A stretch of DNA of 64,000 bases from Siderastrea siderea (lineage: Eukaryota; Cnidaria; Anthozoa; Scleractinia; Rhizangiidae). Position 1 is the stretch's first letter; each line of letters starts with the position of its first letter. The stretch covers positions 56,147,265-56,211,264 of the forward strand of contig OZ034967.1 of assembly GCA_964030785.1 (NCBI GenBank), read 5' to 3'. Below are positions 61,690-64,000 of the stretch, in pieces. A model generated the notes under the pieces. The model was not told the DNA's origin. It saw only the letters and a program-made list of their open reading frames with translations, and did not search any database. A program made the position numbers and the translations under genes.

Positions 61690-61789
61690 AAGCCATAGAG
61701 TCTTCGATTTTAGTGGGTTTTGTCGGAGCTCCCGCGGAACGATCCTACTCCAACGGCATCATGGTCCAACCTCTCTTTGTTAGTTTTCT

Positions 61790-63170
61790 GCATTTTGTCC
61801 AAAAACAAAAAAAAATTCTGAACGTGAAAAGTGGTAATTTTATTGCTATTTGTACTCAAATATGATCGAATTTTTCTACGAATTCAGGTATATGTTACTT
61901 ACAACTATCCTTCTGCGAAGCTAACTTTACCTGAAGAAACAATATTACCTGCAAAAATGTACTAAGTAGGGTTATGTGCGGTGAAATACATAAATCAGCA
62001 TTATCTAGACTCCCCCAAGTAACTTATTTTATTCCTTGTAACAAAAAGCCGATTTCGCCTTACCTAACCAAACCTTCTAAAAACACAACATTTCCAATAC
62101 GCTTTACCTCCGAAACAAGCACGGTGACCCCCCAATTTTTTGCTTTTCTGACATGATTTGGTCATTATCTAACTACAGCAAAATTTTGGAAAACGATTAT
62201 GGGCGCGAACGTCCTTAAACCTTTTTTTATCGTTTGTTTTTGTTTTGCTCGCGCTCTTGTACTTGGGCACTAGAACTTTCTCACAGCATGATTTTGTGAG
62301 AAATGTTTTGTCGTATTATCATTGAAAAGGTTCTCCGTCTCACCAAATGCGGAAATTCCCACGAAAATGTTAAGAATTAATATAAATTGGACTGGTTACT
62401 AACAACAATCGGTTTGTTAGAATAATAAATAAACCAAAACCTTGTTACATTATGGCCGAGATACCGCCACCTGCTTTCCTCCAGAAAATTATGGCTGTAC
62501 ACAGGCTACTCAAATAACTATTCACATTAGTTTTAAGTAAAACTTTTTGCTATCTGAGAAACGCAAACTTTGGAATTTACGTTATATAGACGTGCTTCCT
62601 TCGTTAATATAGTGTACCAATAAGGAACTCCAACAAGGAAGCTGATGATTTTGCCATCGAACAATTTTCAACTCAAATGCGTCGATTTTTAATTCACGAA
62701 AAGTCATGTAGACTTAAAACTTTGTACCATTTTGTAATGCCAGATGTCAGATTGACAATACCATCTATACTTACTTTTTATGCAATTAAATCCGTCACAA
62801 AATCTTTAGACTCCTTTAGGTCTTCTTTTAACAGTGAGAATTTCCTCGACTTTTGAAAGTCACAAAAATTAAACACTTCAAAATTCATACGCAAGAAAGA
62901 AATAGCTCGTTGCCACAACTCAAATAAGAGTTACATCCATCTTTTAGAATTTTTCGAAGAGTTTTAGATTTTAAAAATTAACCTCCTGAAAAAAGGTGGA
63001 ACTTGAAACTCCACGCGATATTTCGCCCTGACTGGAAACTGTTTCGCAAACTCGAGAAAAAAAAAAACGTATGAAGATATATTGTATGAACACCAAAAGT
63101 CCGCCATATAAAGTTTTGTTTTCGGTTAAAATAGTTTGTGAGTTAATTGGTTTGCTATACTGAAAAACTG
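61790..63170. other. Intron 1 sequence without recognised features
   Basis: AT-rich; nothing supported. Confidence 0.4.
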
Positions 63171-63176
63171 ACTTAC

Positions 63177-63515
63177 CGCTACAGAGAAGTGCTGGAAGGT
63201 GTAGTCGACCGTCAATTGTTGAGGAGAAGTGAACTTGTTAGATGCAAGTGGCTCACATTTGTACATTCCCTGGCCATTTCCATTTCCATAATTCACAGAA
63301 GTGTAGTTGCGGTGAATTAAACACTTGCCGCCGCAATCAGAGAAATTCTGGACATTTAGAGAATCTAAAAGATCGGTATTAAGTCTCTGATTTTCATTTC
63401 GAACAAAATTTGCGTAGCTCACACCTTTAGCAAAATCTCGGACTATCTTTTGTTCTGAAAGTATCATGCAAAAGCAAAGGATAAATACAATACTGACAAA
63501 AATTGAATAGGGCAT
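63177..63515 (-). CDS. PAN/EGF secreted protein, exon 1 (signal peptide and PAN-like domain)
   Basis: The ATG at 63513-63515 opens a hydrophobic signal peptide (MPYSIFVSIVFILCFCMILS), followed by a region with DCGGKCLIHRNYTSVNYG and a later KCEPLASNKFT segment. This fits the first part of a PAN/Apple-type module in cnidarian extracellular proteins. The exon has exactly 113 codons and ends in GCG before a GTAAGT donor, so it joins exon 2 in phase 0. With exons 2 and 3 the product would be about 348 residues, secreted and Cys-containing. Unseen exons inside intron 1 are possible. Confidence 0.7.
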
Positions 63516-63689
63516 GATGGCCTTTATCTTAGTATAGCAGGGAGTGGGAAGGGCGGCCGAAGGAGTGGAAGGTTGGTGTCAGTATGGAATCTTTAGAGTT
63601 AACAAAAATACAGTAGAAAAAAGAGGAAAAAACAAATCGTAATAATCAAACTACATTGATAACCGAAATTTTTTCGCAAATCAAAACAT
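63516..63689 (-). promoter_or_regulatory. Upstream region of the PAN/EGF gene
   Basis: Presumed promoter and 5' leader. 63520-63605 is about 75-80 percent alike to 32112-32200 in the same orientation. Confidence 0.35.
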
Positions 63690-64000
63690 GAGGAAATGAG
63701 CTCAATTAATTGCGTCTGGGGCGTTCAATACGTTGGACTAGACAAAACACTTTTCACTGTGTTTTCCTGGCGAACTTGATGTATGTTGATATACCAAAAA
63801 AAACAGATGGTAGTTCCGCTAAGCGAAAGATGATCTTTACTGCAAGAACTTTACATGATACTTTACAGTGCCTTGATCAAAGAACCATATTGTCATGCAG
63901 CTGGTAGTTACAAGCCTCAGATATCCTGCACCCCATCCTACGGCAATCAAATGGTTTTCTTTTCGGCTACACTTCTTTGTCTTGACTTATTACAACAGTT
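63690..64000 (+). repeat. Second copy of the 45990-46385 repeat, running off the window
   Basis: Shares a GTTCCGCTAAGCGAAAGATG core and a downstream TCCTGCA/CCATCCTAC segment with the first copy. Slightly shorter internally. Confidence 0.65.

Larger units (their letters stand above)
51439..61773 (-). mobile_element. Nearly complete L1/Tx1-type LINE with nested insertion
   Basis: The perfect 16-bp duplication TCTTTGTTAGTTTTCT flanks it (51423-51438, 61774-61789). The 3' end has an A-rich tail on the minus strand (T-run from about 51439 to 51461). The 5' end begins about 85 bases before ORF1, so the copy appears full length. Without the 4990-base insertion and one extra TTAA it is about 5.3 kb. 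ORF1 is intact; ORF2 has one nonsense codon plus the insertion. It lies in the same orientation as the host gene. Confidence 0.92.
50668..63176 (-). other. Intron 1 of the PAN/EGF gene (12.5 kb)
   Basis: Donor GTAAGT at 63171-63176 and acceptor at 50668-50669 on the minus strand. Most of the intron is one LINE (51439-61773) with a nested DNA transposon. Flanking parts 50668-51422 and 61790-63170 contain nothing recognisable. Further small exons cannot be excluded. Confidence 0.65.

Noticed and set aside
1..64000. tRNA, rRNA or snRNA genes
   Set aside because: None recognised by eye on either strand; a covariance-model scan would be needed to exclude small ones.

Overview
The window is eukaryotic DNA, AT-rich, with introns, short host exons and a very high load of transposable elements. 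The host gene content (a secreted PAN/Apple plus EGF protein of a type I associate with coral skeletal-matrix annotations, and an intronless repeat protein with an aerolysin-like tail) together with the mix of Penelope, L1/Tx1-like, Ty3/gypsy, Harbinger and TTAA-target elements suggests an anthozoan cnidarian, most likely a stony coral. That assignment is inference; no ribosomal or mitochondrial marker is present.

Layout. 1-4052: large palindrome whose left arm is split by a 2.05 kb element with TTAA target duplication (401-2448). 6728-9463: foldback element with 9-bp target duplication. 11878-12981 (-): intact 367-residue single-exon gene. 13676-15260: decayed PIF/Harbinger element with a broken transposase; its tail recurs inverted at 25655-26110. 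15651-22963: 7.3 kb TTAA element with nearly identical inverted arms of about 2.55 kb. 26833-30630: 5'-truncated Ty3/gypsy element with broken pol and a 3' LTR. 30914-31205: small MITE. 32406-33440: two LINE tails.

33459-45957 is a nest: an LTR retroelement without gag-pol has its 5' LTR split by a 10.1 kb TTAA element, which carries a Penelope-like element (itself split by a 1.67 kb MITE with a 10-bp duplication) and, in one arm, a 1.07 kb MITE. A further MITE sits in the LTR element's internal region.

48047-63515 (-) is a host gene of three recognisable exons: signal peptide plus PAN-like, EGF, and a Cys-containing C-terminal domain. Its exon phases agree and give about 348 residues. Intron 1 (12.5 kb) holds an almost complete L1/Tx1-type LINE (51439-61773) with a 16-bp target duplication. 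That LINE's ORF2 is interrupted by a 5.0 kb TTAA element sharing ends with the 7.3 kb one. Intron 2 holds a decayed RNase H-type LINE fragment.

The main point of interest is the set of four TTAA-target foldback elements with very long inverted arms and no recognisable transposase. Several insertions can be proved from the window alone, because an LTR, the opposite palindrome arm, or an interrupted reading frame preserves the empty site.
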